The notes below the pieces were generated by a model. The model was not told where the DNA came from. It ran no database searches and worked only from the letters and a program-made list of their open reading frames with translations. This document shows, piece by piece, positions 10,605-22,521 of a DNA stretch of 64,000 nt. Origin of the DNA: Delia radicum (lineage: Eukaryota > Arthropoda > Insecta > Diptera > Anthomyiidae). Made by a program: the position numbers and the translations under genes. How positions within the stretch are numbered: the stretch's first letter is position 1; every line of letters starts with the position of its first letter. Where the stretch lies: NCBI GenBank assembly GCA_021234595.1, contig CM037853.1, positions 37,633,974 through 37,697,973 of the forward strand, read 5' to 3'.

Positions 10605-10662
10605 GTGTACCTGGGATTCCAGCTTGTCAGTCAAGCGCTCTACCATCTGAGCTATCTCGACA
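10605..10662 (-). ncRNA. tRNA-like pseudogene or SINE head
   Basis: On the minus strand, GTCGAGATAGCTCAGATGGT then AGAGCGCTTGACTGACAAG form an acceptor start, a D-arm with A-box and an anticodon-arm-like stretch. The normal variable loop and GGTTCGAATCC B-box are shortened to TGGAATCCCAGG. No 3' acceptor half pairs with the start, so it is not a functional tRNA. It differs from the SINE family at 9849. Confidence 0.5.
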
Positions 10663-11115
10663 TGTTATAGTGAATAGATAAAAACATAAATGATTTGCTT
10701 GTACAAAATGTCATTACTTCAAGCTTACAAAAAATCAAAAATAAGTAGTTATGTATGTATTTGCTAGAGTTGCAAAAATAATGAGTCTAAAACTAGATTT
10801 TCCAGAAAAATTTCGGAGTATTATTTTATATTTCAAATTATGATAAAAATAAGTTCGTATTAAACTAACTCCTTAATAGTAAGTTCTTAAAATTAAAATT
10901 ACTTACTTAAAAATAAAACGTTATTATTTGTGTTAAAGTAATGCAGAGATTAAGGTGGTATCATTACTGATAGTGAGACAAGTAACGACATGTCATTACC
11001 GTTTCTATACTGGGACCCTTTTGCCGTATGTAGATCAAATTATATAAAATTATATTATTATTTTTATCAAGAGAATTTTTTTTTAGCAATTTAAAAACTT
11101 TTCTATCTTATAGTC
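10663..11115. other. AT-rich spacer
   Basis: No gene or clear repeat was seen. Confidence 0.4.
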
Positions 11116-11180
11116 ATATTAGGTTTCATAGGGCTGTTTTGTCCCATTAATATTAGGTTTCATAGGGCTGTTTTGTCCCA
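11116..11180 (+). repeat. Tandem duplication, 31-bp unit
   Basis: ATATTAGGTTTCATAGGGCT followed by GTTTTGTCCCA occurs at 11116-11146 and again, identical, at 11150-11180. Identity without decay implies a recent local duplication. Confidence 0.95.
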
Positions 11181-11223
11181 AGGCCACTAATGGGTAAAGA
11201 TTTTTTTAATAAAGGTAAAGATA

Positions 11224-11383
11224 ACACTAGTTTACACCGAAAATGTGCATTTGATGAGAGGTGATTTTCCTTATTTATTTTTGTCTTTAACCTTAATTTT
11301 CGAATTCAGCGGGAGAAACTACATAAGGAAATTTATCTCTCATCAAATGTACATGAAAAAAATTTAATTTTGTAAACTAGTGT
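11224..11383. mobile_element. Palindromic MITE
   Basis: The ends ACACTAGTTTACA and their complement enclose second inverted blocks (CATTTGATGAGAG and CTCTCATCAAATG; TTTTCCTTAT and ATAAGGAAA). The 160-bp element is almost fully self-complementary and non-coding. Confidence 0.7.
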
Positions 11384-11689
11384 AATTAAAGTCTAGTCAA
11401 ATCAAGGTGATATTTTTCCGAAAATTATGGAAATGATGAGAACATTCAAATTTTGTTCAACTTTTGACAAAATAATCAATTTTGAAGGGGTATCCCGGAA
11501 AGGAGGATACACTCACAAAATAATTATAATTTTTTCAATGTATTTTTTTTCTGTAATTACAACTATTATATTGTAAAATCGATATCTCCAAATTAGGCAT
11601 TTTAAAAATTTTTTTTAAATTAATTTAAAAAATAACAGGTTTTTGCATTTTTATCCAATTCGTGGGTCGTTGTTGATTCTAGGCTAAAA

Positions 11690-12488
11690 TGGGTTATTGA
11701 TATCCGATGCAGTCAGAATTCCATATTTGCATAATTTTAAATATATTAATTTTTCTTTTGCACGAAAAATAAACAATATGTTCTCTACCTAAACTTTTTT
11801 CGTTACCTATTTTAGGCGATATGGGCCAAAATAGGTTTAGAGCGAATCCCAAAAACTTATTAATAAAAATTAACAATTTTAGGCATTAATTGATCCTCTT
11901 ACCAAGATATAACTACCGTCACTTCACTTTTTTCTTGCTTTTACTTAAGAAGATGTGGAGATTTTCGTTTTTCGAAAAACGCGAATTTGAGGGAAAACTC
12001 ACCGAAACTTAAAAATATATTGATTTAACTTACTAATACTTTCTAATACAACTCAAGTTAATGTTTTTGCCAAATTTTATAAAACTCCGTCCATGCGTTT
12101 TCAAGTTAAGGCGATGTCCTTTATCTTTTTGGAATCCTGTATGCCTTCATAAAAAAACTTGTGCTTTTTTAAAGCTTAAGCTTCAATCTTGCTTTGTGGT
12201 TAGTATCAACGGTTTCTAGTCAACATAAATATATTATCAAGATTTTTAAAAATTGAGTTCATTTTAAATTAAATATATATTTTTTTTTAATTTCGCGATA
12301 TTTTAATTTTAACGCTTTCTCGCTTCCAAACCATGTCATTCACACAGAAAATTACTTTACAAAATTGTTTGTAAATTTAATTTTCTATCGAAATAGCTTA
12401 AATTCTTATTAAAAAACATCATATGGCGCACTTATGTCCTTTTTAAAATGCCCCGCCTGGTAGCGGACTTGCCAGTTAGAGGGGTTAA
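11690..12488 (-). mobile_element. piggyBac-like repeat K, copy 2 (decayed)
   Basis: It is related in inverted orientation to the better copy at 47393-48175. Shared blocks include CGCTTTCTCGCTTCCAAACC, GGCGATGTCCTTTA and the end GCCAGTTAGAGGGGTTAAAT. The right end keeps the TTAA-associated terminus; the left end is blurred. Confidence is higher that the two are related than in the exact borders. Confidence 0.55.
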
Positions 12489-12941
12489 ATAAAAAATGAA
12501 ATTTTACAAAAATTTCAAATTTAGGTAATTCTTAATAAAAAAGCACTTTTTTCCCAAATGGGCCATTTTCGGCGAAATTCGGGACGGGTTAAGGCTTTTC
12601 AAAAGAAATCGATTTCTTCTATTTGGATTCATTTTGGGAGATGCAATGATCCAATATCGACAAATCGTTTTATAAGGGACATGCTAATATATATTCATGC
12701 GGAGGAATATGATTTAAAATTTATAATTTGTTATAAACTGAATATGGATGTGCATTTTATTTATTTGAAAACAATATATTGAAAAAATAACTATTTATAT
12801 GACCTAAATTATTGGTTTTTGTATTTTTTTTGTTTAATAAACATATATACCGATGGTCATAAAAAGACGCTTTTAAAAAAAAAAAAAAAGTTTAGATCTG
12901 TATACCAAATGACTGCTGCTTGATAATGAAACCATATTGCG
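12489..12941. other. AT-rich spacer
   Basis: No supported gene. A 74-codon open frame at 12558-12782 has no recognisable motif. Confidence 0.4.
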
Positions 12942-13200
12942 TACACTGAGAGAATTATCTGTATGATATCAAAGAATTTTTCAATTACATCAATGAAATC
13001 TCATTGTAATTTTTCATGAAACTAATGCAGTTTTTCATAAACTTGTATCACACGCTTAATTAAAATTGTCCATTAAAAATATTTTCATAAAAACTCTGAA
13101 ACTGTTTCATAAAGTCTGAGAAATTTTTCATACTCTGTTTGCAGAAATTAGTTTAGTGTAAAATTTCCTTAAAACTCGTTCAAGGAAATTCTTCTGTGTA
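12942..13200. mobile_element. Candidate MITE with TACACTGAGAGAATT ends
   Basis: Imperfect inverted ends TACACTGAGAGAATT and AATTCTTCTGTGTA enclose a region rich in TTTTTCATAAA and TTTTTCAT motifs. It is non-coding. A weaker relative may end at about 49120 (AATTAAATTCTCTCTGTA). Confidence 0.5.
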
Positions 13201-13263
13201 CTAGTTTTAAATTGTAAATAAAATATCTATTAAGAAGTAACAAGGTATGACCCTCAACATGTT

Positions 13264-15140
13264 ACACAGTGCGACAGAAAAAACTACCTGGGAAGTGATA
13301 TTATTTTTCTGGTAAAAGTTGCCGAGTACAACAAGAATATGTGATTGAAATTTGCCAAACATCTCCAAAATCTTGAGTTATCTCCTTCGTACCCTTATGC
13401 ACTTATAAGCCTGCAAGTTAGCCGAATATCATAGGCTTTCAAGCTTCTCAGCGAAATTGAAAAAAAAGAAAGTAAGACCTTTCAAATGCTATATATTATT
13501 TTACTAAACTTCAGAAATCAGTGTAAATTTCTACAGCAAACACATTTTTCTTCGCCTTTATTCAAATTTGGAGAAGTTTGTCTTAAATTTGATTTTACTG
13601 GGCATATGCTAGTTCACTCTTTAACGCCCAAATGAAATCTGATGAAGAGAATTTAGTACAGATATATTTATATGATAGACTAAGGTGTCAAATAGGATAA
13701 ACCGAAATCAAATGTTGAGGTTAAGAAGAAGAATAAACGTTTTTCTCTAAAAATTATAAACACTATTAATTTTAAATCAGACTAGACTAGTTTCTGCCTC
13801 TTTTTATGGACAGGCGTCATCAGTGATGTTAAATTTTTAAATTGTATTATTATTTGTGTATTTCTAATTGTCAGATTGTCTCTATATGATAAGTTTTTCA
13901 ACAACCTGCGGCTTTAAGAATCAAACCTGAGCTTTTCTTACACTACAAACATAACAATACCAAGTCATGACCGTTTAGCGATCACAACCAAGTATGGCCT
14001 CGAATGTAATGCAGCTAAATTGCAGTTTTCTTTCCTATTAGCTATTCCTTTATAGTATATTATACTCAGAAGTGACCAACACTAACAAACAAAAATATTC
14101 TATTTTTAGATTTGTGTTTATTTTTCTAATCTCCTCCATCTGTATTTCACAATGTTATCAAATTGACGTATGGTTTTTACGTTCAGTGTTGACAACTTTT
14201 GCGGTTTTAAGTTGAGACATCGCCACTGGGCAAATATTATAATGTTTCTTCATTTTCTTTCAAATTATGCGAAAATCAAGGTGTGACCATATGGGGACAG
14301 TGGGCGTTATAGTGGGGTTAATATGAAATACTTCGAGTTAAGCGTATATTGTTAGTTTCCTATACTAACTATAATCAGTCGCGGATCCAGGAACAGGTTT
14401 TGGGGAGGGAAGTTAGAGTATTTATAATAACTTTTTTAATATTTTTTTAATTTTTGTATTAAAAAGGGGTAGTAAATGTCCTTCCCCTGGATCCGCGCAT
14501 GCTATAATATACTTATACTTAGGCCAAGTTAGAAATTTGCAATGAGAGCTTTATTCATGTAATTTGACGTTTTGTTTTGATTTGTTTGTTTGCAATTTAA
14601 TAATAATCGTGTGCAATTAAAATAAAAATGTCCGACAAACGTAATAAATTGTGCTATATTTGTGGCTTACTTACATTTAAACTTCTTCCCAGAAAGCCTG
14701 GGACAGTTCAGCGATGAACAAGGCAAACATTTGCACCAAGAAATTGTTACAAAGGAACAACATTTTGAGGAAACAAATAACATAAAAAAGATTTTACAAT
14801 ATTTTTGGTCACTTCAACGCTGCATTAAAAAAAAATAAATGGTCAAGCAAACATTTTTAGCAAATATTTTGTGTTAATAAAAAATAGAGAACTCATAGCA
14901 TATATAACATTCCAAAGGTCTCACTTTCTTCTTTCTAAATCCGCTGAGAAACTTAATATCGGATGACATTCAACTAAGTTACAGCCTTATAAGTGCATAA
15001 AAATGCGAAAACCCGGTTATTGCCCGTAACTCCAAATTTTGAAGGTTTTTGGCAAATTTCAAAACCAGATTCTTGTTGTAATCGACAACATTTACCAGAA
15101 AAATATTATGACTTCCCAGGTATTATTTGTATCACTGTGT
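13264..15140. repeat. Inverted repeat X (arms 13264-13497 and 14894-15140)
   Basis: The left-arm block ACCTGGGAAGT, the ATTTTTCTGGTAAA block and TTATGCACTTATAAG reappear as complements in the right arm in the reverse order. The arms are about 80% alike by eye. No ORF with recognisable motifs lies inside, and it interlocks with repeat Y. Confidence 0.7.
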
Positions 15141-16417
15141 TTTATATACATGTTGTATATTTAATCTTTTGGGAAATAAATAAATATATTGAATTTATAG
15201 GAGTTATGAATAATAGTGGCGTTCAAAATATAAGTTGATTAAATATTACTCACCATCAGTAGAAATCTGAAAAATGAAAACAAAATCTTTAATTAATAAA
15301 TTAAATTTGTAAGAAATACTATTAAAATTCTCTTTATTTTCTATTTAAAAAAAAAAATCAAATTTGCTGCATGTCAAAAAATAATATTTAAATCCCTTTT
15401 TGTAAGCCACCCTATTATTTATTCATAAATGCATAACTACGTGTAAAAATACTTAATTTAAATAACAGCATTTTTTAACTCAATTGCATTGCATTGATTT
15501 GATGTGTAAATTTATGGAAGCTTAAAAATATTTCCACTATCAATTATGGAAATTCTATTAGTGTAAATATATATTTTTAGTTACATTTGTAAAGTCCGAG
15601 ATTATTCTTTTAATTAATTCGTGGTACATCGCCAACAGACCGGTAATTTGTAAAAGCTGATATTTTTGGGGTTTGGGCAATGCCAATCGCAAATGATGGA
15701 AATATTAGACAAGATTGCACAAATATTTACTAAAATTCTTAAAATCTAAAAGTACGTTTGAACATAAAACTCGGTTAATGTTACAGAAAATTCTGTTAAT
15801 TAACAAAAAAAAAATTGCATATTTTTCATCCGGCAGACGGTCTAACTAATTTGAACAAAAATTATCTGTAATTTTTAGTAAAGTTAAAGCAGTATGGAAA
15901 ATTAGTAAACGTTACTAGAAACGCAAAAGTTGTCAACCCTGAACGTAAAAACCATACGTCAATCTGGTAACATTGTGAAATAGAGACGGATGAGATTAGA
16001 AAAATAATCAAAAATCTCAAAATAGAATATTTGTGTTGTTAGTGTTGTCACTCTGAGCATAATATACAATAACAGAAAAAGCTAATAGGAAAAAAAAAAA
16101 CTGCAATTTAGCTGCATTACATTCTAGGCCATACTTGGGTGTGATCGCTAAACGGTCATGACTTGGTATTGTTACGTTTGTAATGTAAGATGAGCGCAGG
16201 TTTGATTCTTAAAGCCGCAGTTTGTTGAAAAACTTATCATATAGAGACAATCTGACAATTAGAAATACACAAATAATAATACAATATAAAAATGGAAAAT
16301 CACTGATGACGCTTGTCCATAAAAAGAGGCAGAAACTACTCTAGTCTGATTTAAAAATTAAAAGTGTTTATAACTTTTAGACAAAAATGTTTAATCTTCT
16401 TCTTAACCTCAACATTT
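13710..16417. mobile_element. Long inverted-repeat element Y
   Basis: Arms of about 495 bp (13710-14203 and 15922-16417) are inverted copies beginning AAATGTTGAGGTTAAGAAGA. Shared blocks include CATGACCGTTTAGCGATCAC, ATTTAGCTGCATTACATTC's complement and CTGACAATTAGAAATACACA. A terminal fragment also occurs at 48195-48290. The 1.7 kb between the arms has no recognisable transposase. No clean target duplication is visible. Confidence 0.75.
14380..14497. mobile_element. Small MITE with CGCGGATCCAGG ends
   Basis: A perfect 12-bp terminal inverted repeat (CGCGGATCCAGG and its complement) bounds a 118-bp AT-rich core with GGTTTTGGGGAGGG. A related end (GAGCGGATCTAGAAAAAGGT) appears at 59404-59430. 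It lies inside the spacer of element Y. Confidence 0.65.
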
Positions 16418-16850
16418 CTAAGTTACTAGAGTTGAGTTGTAGTAAAATCTTTAAATTTTTTATTTATTAATGTAATTATTTCACATTTCGATAATTTGAA
16501 CTTTTTTCTATATACTTCAAAAATGGTGAAAAGTTTATCGAAATAAAAAAGTTACACCTAAAAAATTAAAAAATTCGGCTACGTAAATGGTTTTTTTCAT
16601 TTGTAAAAAAATATCAAAATCTATTCTCAGATAAGAACCCATGCACAGTGGGATATATCATAAATTTTTTGGGATATAATTTCAGGCATCCGGTGTCGGC
16701 AATATGACCACATAAAATAGGGAATTTGTTGCATATAAAATTTTGAGTGCTCGCCATTTTTTTGTTTCTAATCCGATATTTCAAATCATATTTGTAATCT
16801 GCTAGTAGAGACTAACAAAATATATGTTCCCATTTGTGGGTTATCTCTAG
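16418..16850. other. AT-rich spacer
   Basis: No gene or clear repeat was seen. Confidence 0.4.
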
Positions 16851-16852
16851 TA

Positions 16853-17363
16853 AAGGGTCCGCCATCTAACTTTTTTTCAACTAGTGCTTATTTCGTGAAT
16901 GGTAAACGAATATGGTTGTGTATACTCTTAAACATCGCTGGGAAATATTGCGACATTACTTTGAAAATCATGGTAATGTTGAAGAATGTGTGCGAAAATT
17001 GCCATTTTTCTTCGAAAATGAGCAAGGAGTGGCCGTTACAGTCAATGGCGATAGTTATCGCGCCATGTTGAACGAACTTTTTTCACAAAAATTGAAGAGG
17101 AGGATATTGGCAACATTTGGTTTCAACAGGACGGAACAGGAATCCATTGGTGAAATACAGCTGCACACAATCGATAATGTGCTTAAAAATTGGACAGATC
17201 GTTTAGGCTACTGCATGGCCAGCCGAGGCAGCCATTTGAATGAAATTATTTTCGATTTTTAACCGAAAGGATTGTACTTTCAAATAAAAAAAGAAATTTG
17301 AGAAAATATTCAGTAGTTTTTTTTATAGCATTTTGAGAAAAAAAAGTTATTTGGCGGACCGTT
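16853..17363 (+). mobile_element. Internally deleted Tc1/mariner element (GGTCCGCC ends)
   Basis: A 511-bp element with ends AAGGGTCCGCCATCTAAC and the complement of AACGGTCCGCCAAATAAC, flanked by TA. It keeps both ends and a fused remnant of the transposase, the usual structure of a deletion derivative becoming a MITE. It is a different family from the copies at 1.7, 33.7 and 59.5 kb by its termini, but related by protein motifs. Confidence 0.85.
16912..17262 (+). pseudogene. Deleted Tc1/mariner transposase remnant
   Basis: An open frame of 116 codons reads YTLKHRWEILRHYFENHGN, the N-terminal helix-turn-helix start. It then jumps, after about residue 30, to FFFENEQGVAVTVNGDSYRA and a late-domain stretch. 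It ends RLGYCMASRGSHLNEIIF, the usual C-terminus. All three catalytic aspartate motifs are missing or scrambled, so it cannot cut DNA. The N-terminal part might still fold as a DNA-binding domain. The frame is open from an ATG to a stop, which is unusual for so short a remnant. Confidence 0.78.
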
Positions 17364-17365
17364 TA

Positions 17366-17605
17366 GTTCCCGAGATGTTCCCATTTGAATATGGGTAATT
17401 CCATGTCAAATCAACCAATGGGTGTACACTACCTTATACAAATTTTATGATTTTTCATAGGAAGTCAGATTATTACAGAAGTAAAATACGTGCAAACTTT
17501 GAATGCACTGGCACTTCTGGGTCCGGAAATATGTGGTCTTGAAAATCGTAAAAAATTGTCAAAAATTACAAAGTTGTACTTACTTAATTGTAATTTTCTT
17601 AAAAA
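17366..17605. other. AT-rich spacer
   Basis: Nothing gene-like was seen. It may be the outer part of the following inverted repeat. Confidence 0.35.
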
Positions 17606-18157
17606 GGTTATTAAATTATCTTTAATTTGATATACAACATGATTTTTTTTGGAAAGGTCAAAGGTCACATCTTTTGGCCTATAATTCGGGAGGCTATATC
17701 TTTAAAAGCGATATTTTTAAAAATCTGAAAAAATATATGTTTAAGATTGGTTCCTTAACTAAAGTTACGAAAAATTTCAGAGTGGAGGTATTCTTGGATC
17801 CAAAAATATTAATCACATAGTAAAGGTAGATATTTAACAAGGGAATTAAAACTATGCAGCATAAAGAGCCCTTTAGTAAAAAAAAGAAGAAATGTCTACA
17901 CTGTGTCAGAGTTTGAGTCCCGGCTGCACTAAAACAATATAATGTTTAATATTTCTGGATCAAAGAATACCTCCACTCTGAAATTTTTCGTAACTTTAGG
18001 GAAGGAACCAATCTTAAACATACATTTTTTTCAGATTTTTAAAAATATTGTTTTTAAAGATGTAGCCTCCCGAATTATAGGTCAAAAGATGTGATCTTTG
18101 ACCTTTTTAAAAAAAAAAAAAAATCATGATGTATATCAAGTTAAAGGTAATTAAATA
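17606..18157. repeat. Foldback element L
   Basis: Arms of about 210 bp (17606-17812 and 17943-18157) are inverted copies, separated by about 130 bp. Matching blocks include TTTCAGAGTGGAGGTATTCT, TTAAGATTGGTTCCTTAA and CCTATAATTCGGGAGGCTA. The arms are about 90% alike by eye. It is non-coding and would form a long hairpin if transcribed. Confidence 0.85.
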
Positions 18158-18624
18158 TCCTTTCAAATGCGACCTTGATGAGTTGCCTACCTAAATAAAT
18201 TCTGGATTAAATAAAAAAAATAATTAATGCAATATCTTGTGGAATTAAATAGACTTTTAAGTCAACAATGTAAAACTTATGTCCGAATTTATGATTAAGC
18301 AATCCCACAATTCCCAAAAATAATATAAAAATTAAAAAAATTGAATTTTTACATTTTTTGATGCCATGTCTTCATTAAAAGCGAGTATTGGAAGAGATTT
18401 GCCCAATAAATTAGGTATATGTTGGAGTATATACAATCGATTCCGCTACCTAATTGGAGGTGTGCACAATTTTTAACAGTGGGTTAAAATTGATATTTGC
18501 GTTAAAAATGTGGCAAAATTTAGAAGCGGCTGGGGAGAACACAACTAATTTTACTATTTTTTGTGCGGTTGGCAATTTCTATCTGAGTATTTTATAATAT
18601 TTCACACTTTTAAATATGATGTAT
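18158..18624. other. AT-rich spacer
   Basis: No gene or clear repeat was seen. Confidence 0.4.
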
Positions 18625-18790
18625 AAGACTAAGACCGAACTCTATTGCTGCTTTATGAATGTGTTTTGTTATATATATTTCTCAAAATTAATTTAATTTA
18701 TTTTAAAAACACCGACGGTTGGCCACTGTTATCAATCGGGTAACAGGATAATACTGTCAATATTGTTAATCTTATGTTCTAAAAACGCCT
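18625..18790 (+). repeat. Dispersed repeat G, copy 2
   Basis: It carries both parts of repeat G without the LINE/SINE insertion seen at 9.5-10.1 kb: CTAAGACCGAACTCTATTGC, then CGACGGTTGGCCACTGTTAT. It is followed by a short direct duplication (TGGGTATTTATATATG) at 18790-18822. Confidence 0.65.
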
Positions 18791-18822
18791 GGGGTATTTA
18801 TATATGCCTGGGTATTTATATA

Positions 18823-19285
18823 TGAAGTTTCTTGAAATATAGCAAATTTTCTATGCTAGCTTGTGGCGTCAACGCAAACTTATTTGGCACAATTTTTATA
18901 TTTATTTTTTTTTTTTGTTGTTTCTACAAACTTTTTTCGCATTTTAAAAATACTAATTTTGGAAACAGAAATTTAATTTTTTTTGATGTTTGTTTTTTCA
19001 TCGAAGCAAAAGTGTGGCACTTACATAATTTGTTGGAATAACTATAAGAGTAAGCTTAATAACTCCAAAATTTTATTAACTGATCAGCAAACTTTCAAAT
19101 ATTTTTTTTTTTGATTTTACTAAAACCAGATTAAATTAGTATTTATAAAATTGTATTTAATATCTTTCAGAACACATTTATTGTCGGCATTTTCTGTGTA
19201 AAATACCAAAATTGTGACAGAAAAGTAGCCGACAACAAAAAATCATATAAAATTAAAACACAGACTTAAATACAAAAAACTATAT
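18823..19285. other. AT-rich spacer
   Basis: An open frame at 18832-19041 is phenylalanine-rich and looks like translated T-runs, not a gene. Nothing else was seen. Confidence 0.4.
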
Positions 19286-20028
19286 CAGAGGCGTATATTC
19301 AATATCCTCTATCTTACATGTTCACGATATGCGTTTTAAATGACAAAATATTCAGTAAAATATGCCTTATATATGGTATCAATTTCAAAGTAGAAACATA
19401 TTTTTTTATTGCAATTTTATTTGCATTTTGTTGTTTTTATATCTTAAACAATTAATTTTTGTGACTGAAAAATCCTCAATCTAATCATATAATAATACAA
19501 CAAAAACTTTTTTCGAATAAACTCCTTTAGCAATATATGTTTTCTTACAAAATTATGCATGCAGATCACAAATCTGCCCATATTTCTTAAATCGTGTTGG
19601 TCCTTTTTAAAATATCGCGAATTCTAGTTTTTAACGAAAAAAAATTTTTGTATTACTGATTAGGTCCGGTAATCCGGAAGGAAATACTTTTTTGTGTTTA
19701 TAAATATAAAAAGAACGTTCTTATAATACCTTTGATTTGAGTATTGTAGCCTCAAGGAAATTTGAAGGACATTCTTGGAAACTCTGAAATACTCCCATTT
19801 TAGTTTGGGTTTTAAAGCTTGAATATTTTCTTACGAATCAGATGGTCGTGGATATTAAAATCAAAACCAATATTTAACTAATGCTCTATCCCATTTTTCT
19901 GCAGAAAATAATAAAATTTTTGAACAGAAGTTCTAAGAAAAACGCCGTACACAACTGAAGTGCGAAAGTGCTTACGCAAAAATAGAGATTAAATTGAAAA
20001 ATGAATCAATATAACAAATTACCAAACG

Positions 20029-20214
20029 TCCCGGTAGGCTAGTTGGTAGCGTGCTGGCTTATCAGTGCGGGCGTTGTGGGTTCGATTCCCACCAGAGGCA
20101 CTGGTCTGTTTTCGCTACAACACGCCGAACGCCATAGTAGCTAGTGCTCGGTTAGGGTAATAGTATATAAATTGTAATTATGTGATTATTAATTAAGAAA
20201 AAAAAAAAAAAAGG
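20029..20214 (+). mobile_element. tRNA-derived SINE, copy 2 (most complete)
   Basis: The 5' end is GTCCCGGTAGGCTAGTTGGT, the A-box region. GTGGGTTCGATTCCCACCAG forms a perfect T-arm with a consensus B-box. The body ends GTGATTATTAATTAAG followed by an A-run (20199-20213). The tRNA-like head is about 73 nt. Such elements are transcribed by RNA polymerase III and copied by a partner LINE. Confidence 0.92.
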
Positions 20215-20768
20215 TTGTCATATTATGTGTGCAATATATTAAAGCAATCGGCTCATTATTTGGCGGACAAATGGAATCTGAACAAAGAGTGAGGACACGA
20301 GTTTTTGTTTTTTGGCATCTTTAGTGCCCTAATTGATAGGATCTGACCATTTCCAAAAAAAGAGTAACAGTATTGAGAACTTGTTTTTTTGTAGCCTTCA
20401 TCAATAATATAAAAATAATGTTTAACATTAAAATTTTAAAAAATTAAAACTAAAAGATTATTTTTCGATCTTTTATAATAAGTTATGATGTCAGCAAGAA
20501 TATTTAAGTTCAAGATCATTGATTTTTTGTTAAACAAAAAACCGTACAATGTTTATTTATTAATTAAAAATGTCTTCTAACAAGTCCTTACAAACAAAAA
20601 AAAAAAAAACTTCATTTTTATATATCAAACTTGTCACCGAAAATCTTCAGAAGACCAATGTGGAAGGGGTAGGAGATTTAAGCAAATTATAATTTTTGAA
20701 AGAACAAGATCAACGCATTACTCGTATTGTTTTATTTACTTGATGAGAATTAAAAACACAACATTAAA

Positions 20769-20972
20769 AGGGTCGAACTAGATCAAACAAAAAATTAAAC
20801 ATGTTTTACGTCAAAGCTGAATTATGGCCCTAATGCTGTAGTCAGAAAGTGTTAGTGTTTCTTTAATAAACACTAACAACGTAGTGTATTATGACTAGAG
20901 ATTCTAGCCTGTACACAAACAATGTTTATTATTTAAAAATGTTTTATTTTTAATTTGAACTAGTTCGATTCT
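20769..20972. mobile_element. Palindromic MITE with GGGTCGAACTAG ends
   Basis: GGGTCGAACTAGATCAAAC (from 20770) pairs with TTTGAACTAGTTCGATTC ending near 20971. Inside it is a 10-bp perfect hairpin, GTTAGTGTTT (20851-20860) with AAACACTAAC (20868-20877). It is non-coding. Confidence 0.6.
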
Positions 20973-21540
20973 TCCAATTTCGTTTTTTTTTTTTCTTCTG
21001 ACTTCAACCCTTCCGATTTCAACCAAACTTTGTATAGAAGATGGTCATCATATTACTATAACTTCGCGGAATTGTAGGCCAGCTGCTCTTAGCGGATCTT
21101 GAAATATCGCATTTTAAAATATGAAAAATATTCGAAAATTAAAAGAAAAGTAATCGAACATAATGTCCCTTGCCTTCCAAACGTCTTAAGCTACGAGAGT
21201 CATTGATATATATTTTTAAAGCTACGTAAATTGCGATTTTACTAGAGCCCACAAACTATTCACTTCCCTACGGAAAACTGCATTGTGAAGGTGTAGTTGA
21301 AAAAACAGTTTTTTTTTTTTATTTTCAAAATAAATTACTTCATTATACCGTGTCCAGTTCCATATGTGAGCTCCACACGGTATTCTTAGTTATGAATAAA
21401 AATGTCAAAAAATTTAACTTGAAAGCCGATAACTCAGAAACATGCAGGAGTATCACATAGGGATTTTGTGCCGGTATAGAAGTATAATTTGAAAAAAAAA
21501 ATGCATTTTAGCGTCAAGAAGTGAATTGTTTTTGTGAACC

Positions 21541-22026
21541 AGTAAGACCACAATTTAAGTACCTTTAAAATGATGGATTAGTTAATCATGTCGCTTACAC
21601 CGCCAAAAAGATATGAACAATTATGTGCAACTACTTTTGCAAAACTTTTTTAATTTTTTTTTTTTAATAAATTCTTTTTTATGTACCCTGTTTAAAATCC
21701 ACATATATGGATACATACATGAACACACATGCATTATGCACGTCCACTTACATCCCATACATGCTTCATATGTGTTCGTAAACCATTCTTATATGTTCAT
21801 ATGATGTATCATAAATGTTCAGCTGTGTGCATTAACGAAAATTGAGGTAATATTTATATATATATTCACACATGTCTATACATTGCCATACATGGTTATA
21901 TGAGCATATTAATGAAAATTGAGGTAATATTTATATGAATTCTTATGAACATATATGAATCCTATACGGTAGTATATATACATTTATGACCTTAAATCAC
22001 TTCCTATATAATGAATGAATGAGCAT
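21541..22026. other. AT-rich spacer with microsatellite-like ATACATG motifs
   Basis: From 21700 to 21960 there are many CATACATG, ATATGAAC and ACATATG motifs, and AAAATTGAGGTAATATTTAT occurs twice (21838 and 21915). No gene was seen. Confidence 0.45.
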
Positions 22027-22521
22027 TAGAACGGTTCGATTTAAACATCGCTCAACGTACAAGGGAAATCGTATTCTAGGGATCAAAATTAGAAACTTTA
22101 CCGAAGGAACCATACCTCTAAAACGAATTCTGATATCCCGACTTTTGACCCTAATCTTGGAAAGACTCCTCCTACTTTCTGAAATATCTCTATCCCGAGA
22201 TTTGTACATTTTGCTATAAAAACACGGCTAAAAAGGCCCTCTTGTAACTTAAATTTTAACCCCTTAACCGTCACCTAGAATGATGATTTGTGCATTAATC
22301 TGCTAGCGCGTATCTCCCAAAATCTTGGAGATATTCCTCCTACTTTCTGAATAATCAAAGTGGGTTTTTTCAAAATTATACCCTACGGGTCAAAAGTAGG
22401 GACATCAGAATTCGTTTTAGAGGTATGGTGCCTTCGGAAAAATTTCTTATTTTGATCCCTAGATTACGATATTCCTTGTACGTGAGCGATTTTTTGCCTC
22501 CCTACAAATCGATACGCCCTA
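22027..22521. mobile_element. hAT-like MITE family D, copy 1
   Basis: A 495-bp element with inverted ends TAGAACGGTTCGATTT and AAATCGATACGCCCTA, flanked by the 8-bp duplication ATGAGCAT (22019-22026 and 22522-22529). The 130-bp arms share ATTCTAGGGATCAAAAT and ACCATACCTCTAAAACGAAT. TAGRG-type termini with an 8-bp duplication fit the hAT superfamily. Copy 2 is at 44819-45429. Confidence 0.85.

Noticed and set aside
10605..10662. Functional tRNA gene on the minus strand
   Set aside because: The variable loop and T-arm are collapsed and there is no paired acceptor end.
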